The notes below the pieces were generated by a model. That model did not search any database. It was given only the letters and a program-made list of their open reading frames with translations, and was not told where the DNA came from. Below, one piece after another: positions 48,112 to 56,521 of a DNA stretch of 64,000 nucleotides. Origin of the DNA: Clavibacter capsici (GTDB lineage: Bacteria > Actinomycetota > Actinomycetes > Actinomycetales > Microbacteriaceae); the NCBI RefSeq assembly GCF_001280205.1, contig NZ_CP012573.1:744001-808000 (forward strand), read 5' to 3'. A program made the position numbers and the translations under genes. The number at the start of each line of letters is the position of its first letter. The first letter of the stretch is position 1.

Positions 48112-50001
48112 ATGACGAGGATGGGCGACATCGCCGCGGGCGGCGGGATGCGCGGGGGCGGCGGACGCCGCGGGCGGGTGAGCGCGGCCGACGCCGAGGC
48201 CCAGCGGAAGGCCAACGCCGAGGCGCCGCGCGTCGAGAACCTGCTCGGCCGGATCGCCGAGCTGTTCCGCCCGCACCGGCGCGCGCTGGTCCTCACGATC
48301 GCGCTCGTGCTGGTCGGCGCGGGGCTCACGGTCGTGCCGCCGCTCCTCACGCAGCAGGCGTTCGACCGCGGGCTCTTCCCGCCGACGGGCGGCCCCGACA
48401 TCCCCGTCCTGGTCGAGCTCGTGGCCGTCATGATCGCCATCTGGATCGCGGGCGCCGGCCTCGGCGTCTGGCAGACGTACCTCACGGCCACCGTCGGCAA
48501 CCGGGTCATGGGATCCATGCGCGTCGACCTGTTCCGCCACCTGCAGAGCATGGAGCTCGGGTTCTTCACGCGCACGAAGACGGGCGTGATCCAGTCCCGC
48601 CTGCAGAACGACGTGGGCGGCGTCGCGGCCGTCCTCACCAACACCGTCTCGAGCGTGCTCGGCAACACCGTGACGGTGATTGCGGCGCTCGTCGCGATGC
48701 TCGTGCTCAACTGGCAGCTGACCCTCGTGGCCGTGGTGCTCATGCCCGTGCTCGTGGTCGCGCAGCGGCGCGTGGGGCAGGTGCGAGCGCGGATCGCTTC
48801 GCGGACGCAGGAGTCGCTGTCCGACATGACCGCCATCACGCAGGAGACGCTCTCGGTCTCCGGCATCCTGCTCTCCAAGAGCTTCAACCGGCAGGCCGCC
48901 GAGACCGCGCGCTACGAGGCGGAGAACCGCACGCAGATCCGGCTGCAGGTCAGCCAGCAGATGAGCGGGCAGTGGTTCTTCGCGCTCGTGCAGATCTTCC
49001 TGTCGATCATCCCGGCCATCGTCTACGTGGTCGCGGGCTTCCTCATCACGGGCGGGGTCAGCGTCACCGCGGGCACCATCGTCGCGTTCACGACCGTGCA
49101 GGCGCGCCTCATGTGGCCGCTCATCGGCCTGATGCGGGTCGCGCTCGACCTCCAGACCTCGGGCGCGCTGTTCGCCCGCATCTTCGAGTACCTCGACCTC
49201 GAGCCCGCGATCCGCGACCGGCACGACGCCCGGCCCGTCGCGGCCGGCCACGCGCTCGGTCGCGTCGCCTTCGACGACGTGCGCTTCTCCTACCCGGACA
49301 CCCGCCCCGGGGAGCGGCCGACCCTCGACGGCATGTCCTTCGAGATCCAGCCGGGCCAGTTCGCGGCGTTCGTCGGCCCGTCGGGCGCCGGCAAGACCAC
49401 GGTGTCGTACCTCATCCCGCGCTTCCACGACGTGACCGGCGGCCGGGTGCTCTTCGCGGGCGACGACGTGCGGGACCTCCAGCAGGAGTCGCTGCTGGAG
49501 AGCATCGGCATCGTCAGCCAGGAGACATACCTCTTCCACGCGACCATCGGCGAGAACCTCCGCTACGCGCGGCCGGACGCGTCGCAGGAGCAGATCGAGC
49601 AGGCGGCCCGGGCGGCGAACATCCACCAGACGATCGAGTCGTTCCCCGACGGCTACGACACGCTCGTGGGGGAGCGCGGCTACCGCCTCTCCGGCGGGGA
49701 GAAGCAGCGCATCGCGATCGCGCGCGTGCTGCTCAAGGACCCGGCCGTGCTGATCCTCGACGAGGCTACGAGCGCGCTCGACGCCATCTCGGAGCGGGTC
49801 GTGCAGCAGGCGCTCGACACGGCGTCGCGCGGCCGCACGACCATCGCCATCGCCCACCGCCTCTCGACCGTGGTCGACGCGGACGTGATCTTCGTGGTCG
49901 TCGCCGGCCGCATCGTCGAGCAGGGCACGCACGTGGAGCTGCTCGCCCGCCGCGGCGAGTACGCCCGCCTCTACAGCGACCAGCGCACCGAGGCGGCCTG
50001 A
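48112..50001 (+). CDS. ABC exporter, fused membrane and ATPase domains
   Basis: A 629-residue half-transporter. A Gly/Arg-rich N-terminus leads to six membrane helices (about 60-350). The ATPase domain has Walker A GPSGAGKTT (about 423-431), signature LSGGEKQRIAIARVLL, Walker B AVLILDEATSALD, and the H-loop IAIAHRLSTV. It is of the multidrug/lipid-exporter type (BmrA/MsbA-like); the substrate is unknown. TAAAAT (48099-48104) ends seven bases before the ATG, so the transcript may be leaderless. Confidence 0.92.
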   Translation: MTRMGDIAAGGGMRGGGGRRGRVSAADAEAQRKANAEAPRVENLLGRIAELFRPHRRALVLTIALVLVGAGLTVVPPLLTQQAFDRGLFPPTGGPDIPVLVELVAVMIAIWIAGAGLGVWQTYLTATVGNRVMGSMRVDLFRHLQSMELGFFTRTKTGVIQSRLQNDVGGVAAVLTNTVSSVLGNTVTVIAALVAMLVLNWQLTLVAVVLMPVLVVAQRRVGQVRARIASRTQESLSDMTAITQETLSVSGILLSKSFNRQAAETARYEAENRTQIRLQVSQQMSGQWFFALVQIFLSIIPAIVYVVAGFLITGGVSVTAGTIVAFTTVQARLMWPLIGLMRVALDLQTSGALFARIFEYLDLEPAIRDRHDARPVAAGHALGRVAFDDVRFSYPDTRPGERPTLDGMSFEIQPGQFAAFVGPSGAGKTTVSYLIPRFHDVTGGRVLFAGDDVRDLQQESLLESIGIVSQETYLFHATIGENLRYARPDASQEQIEQAARAANIHQTIESFPDGYDTLVGERGYRLSGGEKQRIAIARVLLKDPAVLILDEATSALDAISERVVQQALDTASRGRTTIAIAHRLSTVVDADVIFVVVAGRIVEQGTHVELLARRGEYARLYSDQRTEAA

Positions 50002-50029
50002 CGCCCGATCGCCTCCCCGGATGCGACGA

Positions 50030-50056
50030 CCGCCCGCCCGCGAGGCGGACGGGCGG
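50030..50056. terminator. Hairpin between convergent ABC exporter and DUF305 genes
   Basis: CCGCCCG (50030-50036) pairs with CGGGCGG (50050-50056) between the two stop codons. It is a short but perfect stem. Confidence 0.45.
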
Positions 50057-50074
50057 TGCGGCGGGCGGGTCGGG

Positions 50075-50848
50075 TCAGGACCGCGCGTCGAGGAGCTGCT
50101 GCATGTATAGGATCTCCTTGTCCTGGATCATCACCATGCCGCCGGCCAGGTCGGTGACGAGAGGGTTCCGCGACCGGTCGAGGAGGGCCTGCGCCATCTC
50201 CACGCCGCCGCGGTGGTGGGCGATCATCAGCGTGAGGTACTTCCGCTCCGCCTCGACGCCCGTGAGGGACCGCAGCTCGTCGAGGTCGGCCTGCGACGCG
50301 AGGCCCGGCATGGTGGCGCCCGGCGTCATGTCCATGGACGAGTGGTCCGTCCTCCCGTCGAGCGTCGGCAGCGTCATCCACGTCATGCGCGGCTGGGACG
50401 GCGCCTGGTCGAGGCCCCACGACGTGAGGAACGCGTACATCTGGCCGGCCTGCTGGGACTGCGCCTGCGCGATGTCCTGCGCGATGAGCTTGACCTCGGG
50501 GTCGTCCGTGCGGTCGATGATCATGAGCGACATCTGCACGGCCTGCTCGTGGTGCACCTGCATGTCGCGGGAGAAGCCGGCCTCGGCGCTGTTCGTGCTG
50601 GGCGTGAGGGCCGACACGGGCGCGGTGACCCGGCCCACGAGGAGCCCGGCGACCACGAGCGCGACCGCGACGATCCCCGCCGCGAGGCCGATGCGGATCC
50701 TGCGCCCGCGAGCGCGCGCCTCCTCGCCGTGCGCGACGAGCCCCGAGAGCTCCTCCTCGCGGATGTCATCGTCCGGGACGTGGTCGACGACGAGGTCGCC
50801 GTCGGGACGCGGGTCGGACGGAGCGCGGTCGTCGTCGCGGTCGCTCAC
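50075..50848 (-). CDS. DUF305 membrane-anchored protein, His/Met-rich
   Basis: A 257-residue protein. An acidic cytoplasmic N-terminus (about 1-55) is followed by one membrane segment (IGLAAGIVAVALVVAGLLVG) and an exported DUF305 four-helix domain. Two metal-binding-like helices repeat the pattern FSRDMQVHHEQAVQMSLMI and YLTLMIAHHRGGVEMAQAL, and a Met-rich linker (HSSMDMTPGATMPG) joins them. DUF305 proteins resemble ferritin-like bundles and are often linked to copper. The GTG start is two bases after the DUF3105 gene's stop, so the two are one operon. Confidence 0.85.
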   Translation of the reverse strand: MSDRDDDRAPSDPRPDGDLVVDHVPDDDIREEELSGLVAHGEEARARGRRIRIGLAAGIVAVALVVAGLLVGRVTAPVSALTPSTNSAEAGFSRDMQVHHEQAVQMSLMIIDRTDDPEVKLIAQDIAQAQSQQAGQMYAFLTSWGLDQAPSQPRMTWMTLPTLDGRTDHSSMDMTPGATMPGLASQADLDELRSLTGVEAERKYLTLMIAHHRGGVEMAQALLDRSRNPLVTDLAGGMVMIQDKEILYMQQLLDARS

Positions 50849-50850
50849 GG

Positions 50851-51594
50851 TCAGCCGACCCGGCCCTCGCCCTCGAGGGCTCCGGTGCACGCGGCGCCGG
50901 CCTCGGGGGCGTTCGGGCTCTTCCAGTACTTGGCCATGAAGTCCTTGATGCGCGGGTCGTCGACCGAGTCGACCTTGATCTGCGCGCCCCACGCCGACAT
51001 GGCGATGGGCGTGTCGAGGCCCTCGTAGGGCGACATGGTGACGTAGCCGCCGAACGACTCCGCGTACTTCTGCAGGTTCGCGAGGTCGTCGCCGGTGACC
51101 TTCGCGGCGTCGTAGGTGATCCACACGGCGCCGTGCTCGAGGTCGTGCACCGCGTTCTCGTTGGGCTGCGGCTGGTCGTAGATGCCGCAGTTGAGCCACA
51201 TGGCGTTGTGCTCGCCGCCGGCGGGCGGGCTCATGCCGTCGTACTTGGCGGCGTAGTCGACCGTGCCCTGCACGTGGGTGCTCGGGAGCGAGTCCCAGGT
51301 GCGCAGGCCCTCGATGGAGATGTCGGCCGGGTCCTGCTTCGGCGTGCCGCTGGAGACGACCACGCCGATGACGACGGCGACGACCGCGACGGCGGCCACG
51401 GATCCCGTGATGATGCCGATGAGGCGGTTGCGGCGCGCGCGGTCCTGCTGCTTCTTGAGGGCCGCGACCTTCTCGGCGCGGCGGGCCTCGCGCTGCTGCT
51501 TGACCGTGAGGTCCTTCTGGGCCTGCTTCGCGGTCGGCGGGACGGGCCGTCCGCTCTGGTCGCCGGAGGGCGTGGTGTCGTCGCGTCGCGCCAC
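50851..51594 (-). CDS. DUF3105 membrane-anchored protein
   Basis: A 247-residue protein with a cytoplasmic, Lys/Arg/Gln-rich helix (QAQKDLTVKQQREARRAEKV), one membrane segment (LIGIITGSVAAVAVVAVVIGVVV, about 58-80), and an exported DUF3105 domain (YDGMSPPAGGEHNAMWLNCGIYDQP, NAVHDLEHGAVWITY, MSAWGAQIKV). The conserved His, Met and Cys suggest metal or redox chemistry, but no reaction is known. The GTG start has GAAGGA upstream. It is commonly found beside DUF305 in actinobacteria. Confidence 0.85.
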   Translation of the reverse strand: MARRDDTTPSGDQSGRPVPPTAKQAQKDLTVKQQREARRAEKVAALKKQQDRARRNRLIGIITGSVAAVAVVAVVIGVVVSSGTPKQDPADISIEGLRTWDSLPSTHVQGTVDYAAKYDGMSPPAGGEHNAMWLNCGIYDQPQPNENAVHDLEHGAVWITYDAAKVTGDDLANLQKYAESFGGYVTMSPYEGLDTPIAMSAWGAQIKVDSVDDPRIKDFMAKYWKSPNAPEAGAACTGALEGEGRVG

Positions 51595-51704
51595 GGAGGG
51601 TCCTTCTCTGCTGGGGGAATGTGCGCCCAGGGTACCGGCTCGGCCTGGGCGCGTCCTGCCCGCGGACGGCATCCCGCCCCCGTAACACGGGGAGGAGGCG
51701 CGCC

Positions 51705-51710
51705 TACACT
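51705..51710 (+). promoter_or_regulatory. Candidate -10 of the cbs-metB operon
   Basis: TACACT (51705-51710) lies about 54 bases before the cbs start, in the divergent gap to DUF3105. No clear -35 or SAM-type riboswitch was seen. Confidence 0.35.
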
Positions 51711-51763
51711 GGATGGGCGGGGCCCACCGGACCGCACACCTGACACCGGGAGCACCACCACAC

Positions 51764-53128
51764 GTGAAGTACGCCGACACGATCCTCGACCTCATCGGGA
51801 ACACCCCGCTCGTGAAGCTCAACAAGGTGGTCGAGGGGATCTCGGCGACCGTGCTCGTCAAGGTCGAGTACCTCAACCCCGGCGGCAGCGCCAAGGACCG
51901 CATCGCCACGCGCATCATCGACGCGGCCGAGCGCGACGGCAAGCTGAAGCCCGGCGGCACGATCGTCGAGCCCACCTCGGGCAACACGGGCGTCGGCCTC
52001 GCGCTCGTCGCGCAGCAGCGCGGCTACCGCTGCGTCTTCGTGCTGCCCGACAAGGTCGGCGAGGACAAGCGCAACGTGCTCACGGCGTACGGCGCCGAGA
52101 TCGTGGTCACGCCCACCTCGGTCGCGCCCGACCACCCCGACTCCTACTACTCGGTGAGCGACCGGCTCGCACGCGAGATCCCCGGCGCCTTCAAGCCCGA
52201 CCAGTACTCGAACCCCAACGGGCCGCTCAGCCACTACGAGACGACGGGTCCCGAGATCTGGCGCGACACGGAGGGCGAGATCACGCACTTCGTCGCGGGC
52301 GTCGGCACCGGCGGCACCATCAGCGGCGTCGGCCGCTACCTCAAGGAGGTCTCCGAGGGGCGCGTGCGCATCGTCGGCGCCGACCCCGAGGGCTCCGTCT
52401 ACTCGGGCGGCACGGGCCGCCCGTACCTCGTCGAGGGCGTGGGCGAGGACTTCTGGCCGGCCGCGTACGACCCCGACGTGGTCGACGAGGTCATCGCCTC
52501 GAGCGACCAGGAGTCGTTCGACATGACCCTGCGGCTCGCCCGCGAGGAGGGCCTGCTCGTCGGCGGATCCAGCGGCATGGCCGTCGTCTCCGCGCTCAAG
52601 GCCGCGAAGCACCTGGGGCCCGACGACGTCATGGTGATCCTCCTGCCCGACGGCGGCCGCGGCTACCTCGGAAAGATCTTCAACGAGAGGTGGATGCAGT
52701 CCTACGGCTTCGCCCGCGTCAACGGCCAGCGCACGGTCGCCGACGTGATGAGCGCCAAGACCGGCAGCCTCCCCGACCTCGTGCACGCGCACCCGAACGA
52801 CACCATCCGCGACGCCATCCGGATCATGACCGAGTACGACGTGTCGCAGCTCCCCGTCCTCTCCGCCGAGCCGCCCGTCGTCATGGGCGAGGTCGCGGGC
52901 GCGGTCGACGAGCGCAGCCTCCTGGAGCTCGTGTTCAGCGGGCGCGCGCAGCTGTCCGACCAGGTGGGACCCTTCACGGGCGCCGCCTTCGGCCTCATCG
53001 GCGTGAACGAGACCGTGCCCGAGGCGTGGAGCGCCCTCGGATCCGCCGACGCCCTCATGGTGAGCGACGGCGGGAAGCCCGTGGGCGTGCTCACGCGGCA
53101 CGACCTCCTCACCTACCTCACCGACTGA
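51764..53128 (+). CDS. cbs: Cystathionine beta-synthase
   Basis: A 454-residue PLP enzyme that condenses serine with homocysteine. NPGGSAKDR holds the PLP lysine (Lys44), EPTSGNTGVGLALVA the substrate loop, and VGTGGTISGVGRYL the phosphate loop. Two C-terminal CBS domains (about 330-454: TVADVMSAKTGSLPDLVHAHP and LGSADALMVSDGGKPVGVLTRHDLL) suggest ligand control. The GTG start gives the family's usual N-terminus (KYADTILDLIGNTPLV). It forms a transsulfuration operon with metB, 53 bases downstream. Confidence 0.95.
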   Translation: MKYADTILDLIGNTPLVKLNKVVEGISATVLVKVEYLNPGGSAKDRIATRIIDAAERDGKLKPGGTIVEPTSGNTGVGLALVAQQRGYRCVFVLPDKVGEDKRNVLTAYGAEIVVTPTSVAPDHPDSYYSVSDRLAREIPGAFKPDQYSNPNGPLSHYETTGPEIWRDTEGEITHFVAGVGTGGTISGVGRYLKEVSEGRVRIVGADPEGSVYSGGTGRPYLVEGVGEDFWPAAYDPDVVDEVIASSDQESFDMTLRLAREEGLLVGGSSGMAVVSALKAAKHLGPDDVMVILLPDGGRGYLGKIFNERWMQSYGFARVNGQRTVADVMSAKTGSLPDLVHAHPNDTIRDAIRIMTEYDVSQLPVLSAEPPVVMGEVAGAVDERSLLELVFSGRAQLSDQVGPFTGAAFGLIGVNETVPEAWSALGSADALMVSDGGKPVGVLTRHDLLTYLTD

Positions 53129-53181
53129 TCCGCCGACCGGCCCGGCCCGCGCATCCCTCCCGACCCACAGAGACGAGCACC

Positions 53182-54354
53182 GTGAGCGACAAGCACGACT
53201 TCGACACCCGCGCGATCCACGCCGGCCAGGACCCGGATCCGACCACGGGCGCCGTCATCCCGCCCCTGTACCTCACGAGCACCTTCGTGCAGGACGGGAT
53301 CGGCGGGCTGCGCGGCGGCTACGAGTACGCGCGCAGCGCCAACCCCACGCGCACCGGCCTGCAGGAGCTGCTCGCGTCGCTCGAGAAGGGCAAGCACGCC
53401 TTCTCGTTCGCCTCGGGACTGGCCGCCGAGGACACGCTGCTGCGCGCCATCACGCGCCCGGGCGACCGCATCGTCCTGAGCGACGACGTGTACGGCGGCA
53501 CCTACCGCCTCCTCACGCGCGTGCTCGGCGACTGGGGGATCGTCGTCGAGACCGTCGACATGAGCGACCTCGCCGCCGTGGAGCGCGTGCTCGGGTCCGG
53601 CCCCGCGAAGGTCCTCTGGGTCGAGACGCCGAGCAACCCGCTCATGAAGATCAGCGACATCCGCGCGCTCGCCGACCTCGGCCACGCGGTCGGCGCCACG
53701 GTCGTCGTCGACAACACGTTCGCGTCGCCGTACCTCCAGCAGCCGCTGACGCTCGGCGCCGACGTGGTCGTGCACTCCACCACCAAGTACCTGGGCGGCC
53801 ACTCCGACGTGCTCGGCGGGGCCGTGATCCTCGACGACGACGCGCTCGCCGAGAGGGTCGGCTTCCTGCAGTTCGCGATCGGCGCCGTCTCCGGGCCGAT
53901 GGACGCCTGGCTCACCACGCGCGGGATCAAGACGCTCGCCGTCCGCGTCGAGCGCCACTCCGCGAACGCCGAGGAGATCGCCGCGTTCCTCCAGCAGCAT
54001 CCCGACATCACGGCCGTGCACTACCCGGGCCTCCCGGAGCACCCGGGCCACGACATCGCCAAGGCGCAGATGTCCGGCTTCGGCGGCATGATCTCGTTCC
54101 AGGTGCGCGGGGGAGCGAAGGCCGCGCGCCGCGTGGTCGAGGGGACGCGGGTGTTCCAGCTCGCGGAGTCGCTCGGTGGCGTCGAGTCGCTCATCAGCTA
54201 CCCGTCCGAGATGACGCACGCGTCGGTCAAGGGCACGCCGCTCGAGGTGCCGGACGACCTGGTGCGCCTGTCGGTGGGCATCGAGTCCGTCGAGGACCTC
54301 GTCGTCGACCTCGAGCGCGCGCTCGGCAAGGCGCTCAAGCAGGGCAAGCACTAG
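53182..54354 (+). CDS. metB: Cystathionine gamma-synthase (or gamma-lyase)
   Basis: A 390-residue PLP enzyme of the Cys/Met metabolism family. It has DTRAIHAGQDPDPTTGAV, YEYARSANPTRTGLQELLASLE, SDDVYGGTYRLL, VDNTFASPYLQQPL, and the PLP lysine in VVHSTTKYLGGHSD (Lys201). Sequence alone does not separate synthase from lyase. Beside cbs, either gives a transsulfuration route between cysteine and homocysteine. It starts with GTG. Confidence 0.88.
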   Translation: MSDKHDFDTRAIHAGQDPDPTTGAVIPPLYLTSTFVQDGIGGLRGGYEYARSANPTRTGLQELLASLEKGKHAFSFASGLAAEDTLLRAITRPGDRIVLSDDVYGGTYRLLTRVLGDWGIVVETVDMSDLAAVERVLGSGPAKVLWVETPSNPLMKISDIRALADLGHAVGATVVVDNTFASPYLQQPLTLGADVVVHSTTKYLGGHSDVLGGAVILDDDALAERVGFLQFAIGAVSGPMDAWLTTRGIKTLAVRVERHSANAEEIAAFLQQHPDITAVHYPGLPEHPGHDIAKAQMSGFGGMISFQVRGGAKAARRVVEGTRVFQLAESLGGVESLISYPSEMTHASVKGTPLEVPDDLVRLSVGIESVEDLVVDLERALGKALKQGKH

Positions 54355-54364
54355 CGGCGGACGG

Positions 54365-54387
54365 TGCGGCGGCGGCCGCCGCGCCTC
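54365..54387. terminator. GC palindrome between metB and the RNase H gene
   Basis: GGTGCGGCGGCGGCCGCCGCGCC is self-complementary apart from one G-T pair and lies between two convergent stops. It is a probable shared terminator. Confidence 0.4.
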
Positions 54388-54396
54388 CCGCGCCGG

Positions 54397-55149
54397 TCAG
54401 GGAAGCAGCTCGCGCACGGCCTCGTCGACGCTGACCCCGCGGTCGCGCGCGTGGGCGCTGAGGCGAGCCATGGCGTCGCGGTCGAGCGCGATCGTGAGGG
54501 TGGTGTCGCCGGGCTCCGGCGCGACCTCCTCGTCGAAGGCGTCGAAGTCGAACAGGCCCGGCTGGGCGGGGGCCTCGGCCTCGACGGCCTCCGCCTCCGC
54601 GACCACGGGATCCGCGGCGGCGTCCGCCTCGGCCTCGACGGCCGCCGTCTCCTCCGTCGCCTGCGCGGCGGATCCGAAGCTCGCGTGCCCGGCCCAGCCC
54701 GGCCCCTCGGGGATCGGCCGTCGGCCCTGGAACGCCGTCGCGACCGCGCGCGCCCGGTCGTCGGCGGCCTCGTTGAGCGGGTGGTCCGCGTGCCCCTTGA
54801 CCCACTCGAAGCGGTAGCGGCGGCCCTGGATCTCCGCGTCGATCTCCTTGAGCAGCTCCACGTTGAGCACCGGCTTGCCGTCGCCCTTGCGCCACCCCTT
54901 GCGCTTCCAGCCGGGCATCCACTTGGTGACCGAGTTGATGACGTACTGGCTGTCGCACAGCACGAGGAGGTCGTCGTCGAGGTGCGCGGTCGCGCGGAAC
55001 AGCTCGAGCACCGCCTTCAGCTCGCCCTGGTTGTTCGTCGCATGCGGCCAGCCGCCTGCCGCCCAGTGCTCGTCGTCCACGTACCAGGCCCAGCCGGCGG
55101 GGCCGGGGTTGCCGAGCGCGGATCCGTCTGCCGCGGCGGTGATCGTCAC
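54397..55149 (-). CDS. rnhA: Ribonuclease HI with C-terminal ribbon-helix-helix-like domain
   Basis: A 250-residue protein. Residues 1-140 are RNase HI with all four carboxylates (Asp in AADGSALGNPGP, Glu in TNNQGELKAVL, Asp in LCDSQYVINS, Asp in NEAADDRAR) and the His of VKGHADHPLN. It should cut RNA in RNA-DNA hybrids. A long Ala/Glu-rich acidic linker (about 155-210) leads to TLTIALDRDAMARLSAHARDRGVSVDEAVREL, the strand-helix-helix pattern of RHH/CopG domains. GTG 55149 gives the standard RNase HI start. Confidence 0.88.
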   Translation of the reverse strand: MTITAAADGSALGNPGPAGWAWYVDDEHWAAGGWPHATNNQGELKAVLELFRATAHLDDDLLVLCDSQYVINSVTKWMPGWKRKGWRKGDGKPVLNVELLKEIDAEIQGRRYRFEWVKGHADHPLNEAADDRARAVATAFQGRRPIPEGPGWAGHASFGSAAQATEETAAVEAEADAAADPVVAEAEAVEAEAPAQPGLFDFDAFDEEVAPEPGDTTLTIALDRDAMARLSAHARDRGVSVDEAVRELLP

Positions 55150-55245
55150 AGGTGGTGCCTCTCGTCGGGTGGACGACCAGTCTGCCGCAGGCGTCCGGCC
55201 TCCCGTGCCCGCCCTCCCGGACGGCCCTCCGCATCCGCCGCCCCG

Positions 55246-55281
55246 TGTGACAGTCACATGTGACAATGTGACAATGTGACA
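55246..55281. promoter_or_regulatory. Operator array before the arabinose regulator gene
   Basis: TGTGA-CAG-TCACA (55246-55258) and the palindrome TCACATGTGA (55254-55263) run into three perfect tandem copies of ATGTGACA (55258-55281). The half-site equals that of the araB operator at 55455+1000 (56455). It lies 50 bases before the regulator start and about 100 bases from the rnhA start. Confidence 0.7.
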
Positions 55282-55331
55282 CCTGCGCCGCACGGCGCGC
55301 ACGGGCCGCGGCCCGCACGAGGACGGGGTCG

Positions 55332-56354
55332 ATGATGACGACGGAGACGCCACGGGGGAGGGCGCCCAGCATCCGCGACGTCGCGCGCCTCGCGGGCGTC
55401 TCGCACCAGACGGTCTCCCGGGTCCTCAACGACTCGCCCTCGCTCCGCGCCGAGACCCGCCAGCGCGTGCTCGACGTGATGGAGCAGGTGCAGTACCGGC
55501 CCAACCGCGCGGCCCGGGCGCTCGTCACGAGCAGGTCCCGCACGATCGGGGTCCTCACCTCGCAGAGCTCGCAGTACGGCCCTGCCTCCTCCATCGCGGC
55601 CATCGAGGCGGCGGCGCGCGAGGCCGGGTACCTGGTGACCACCTGCAACCTGGCGTCGTCCGACGAGGCGGCGATCAAGGACGCGCTCGGGCACCTGGTC
55701 GACCAGGCCGTCGAGGGGCTCGTGGTCGTCGCCCCGCAGGTGCGCGTGCGCGACGTCATCGCGAGCATGTCGCTCGACGTGCCGTACGTCACGATGCAGA
55801 CCGCGGGCCGCGACACCGCGCCGGACCTCTCCGTCGACCAGATCGCGGGCGCGCGCCTGGCCACGCGGCACCTGCTCGACCTCGGCCACCGGGACATCTA
55901 CCACCTGGCGGGACCGCAGGACTGGATGGAGGCGGAGGCGCGGATGCGCGGCTTCCTCGACGCGATGTCCGCGGCGGAGGTGCCGACGACCGCGCCCATC
56001 CTCGGCGACTGGACCGCGGAGTTCGGCTTCTACGCGGGCCGCGAGATGCTGCGCCTGCGCGACTTCACGGCGATCTTCTCCAGCAACGACCAGATGGCGC
56101 TCGGCCTCATCCACGCCGTCCGGGACGCCGGCCTCGACGTCCCGCGCGACGTGAGCATCGTCGGATTCGACGACATCCCGGAGGCCGCGCACTTCTGGCC
56201 GCCGCTCACGACCGTCCGCCAGGACTTCGAGGAGGTGGGCCGGCGATGCGTGGCCCTGCTCCTCGACGGCATCGGCGGATCGGGCGAGCGGTACAGCGGC
56301 ACGATCATGCCCGAGCTCGTCGTCCGCGCCTCCTCGGGGCCGCCCTCGATGTGA
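55332..56354 (+). CDS. LacI-family regulator of L-arabinose genes
   Basis: A 340-residue regulator. HTH IRDVARLAGVSHQTVSRVLNDSPSLRAETRQRV is followed by hinge YRPNRAARALVTSRSRTIGV and a sugar-binding domain (FSSNDQMALGLIHAVRDAGLDVPRDVSIVGFDD). The recognition helix SHQTVSRVLN resembles the YQTVSRVVN of E. coli LacI, whose half-site begins TTGTGA; the TGTGA repeats here fit that. It stands directly before araB-araD-araA, with matching operators at 55246 and 56455, so it is probably the arabinose repressor (AraR-like by function). Confidence 0.9.
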   Translation: MMTTETPRGRAPSIRDVARLAGVSHQTVSRVLNDSPSLRAETRQRVLDVMEQVQYRPNRAARALVTSRSRTIGVLTSQSSQYGPASSIAAIEAAAREAGYLVTTCNLASSDEAAIKDALGHLVDQAVEGLVVVAPQVRVRDVIASMSLDVPYVTMQTAGRDTAPDLSVDQIAGARLATRHLLDLGHRDIYHLAGPQDWMEAEARMRGFLDAMSAAEVPTTAPILGDWTAEFGFYAGREMLRLRDFTAIFSSNDQMALGLIHAVRDAGLDVPRDVSIVGFDDIPEAAHFWPPLTTVRQDFEEVGRRCVALLLDGIGGSGERYSGTIMPELVVRASSGPPSM

Positions 56355-56413
56355 CGTCCCGCGCCTCCTCGAGGCCGTCGACACCCCACTTCGAGGGGTC
56401 GGGGGCAACCGGG

Positions 56414-56444
56414 TTGACAGAGCGGCCATCGGGAGTCGTAGACT
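56414..56444 (+). promoter_or_regulatory. araB promoter
   Basis: TTGACA (56414-56419, a perfect -35) and TAGACT (56439-56444) are separated by 19 bases, slightly wide. The regulator's operator lies just downstream (56455-56472). Confidence 0.65.
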
Positions 56445-56454
56445 CGCCTTCGCC

Positions 56455-56472
56455 GATGTGACCGTTCACATC
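56455..56472 (+). promoter_or_regulatory. Operator of the araBDA operon
   Basis: GATGTGA-CCGT-TCACATC is a perfect 7-bp inverted repeat with a 4-bp spacer. It is placed just past the expected transcription start and shares the ATGTGA half-site with the array before the regulator gene. Confidence 0.8.
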
Positions 56473-56521
56473 GCAGGCGGTCTTCCCGGACCGCGTTGCA
56501 TCAGACGAAGGAGTCGATCCC

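Noticed and set aside
51595..51763. SAM or S-box riboswitch before cbs-metB
   Set aside because: The gap is short and no characteristic stems or conserved loops are visible.
55258..55281. Three 8-bp repeats considered as a mini CRISPR or microsatellite
   Set aside because: The repeats are too short and contiguous for CRISPR, have no spacers or cas genes, and share their half-site with the araB operator.
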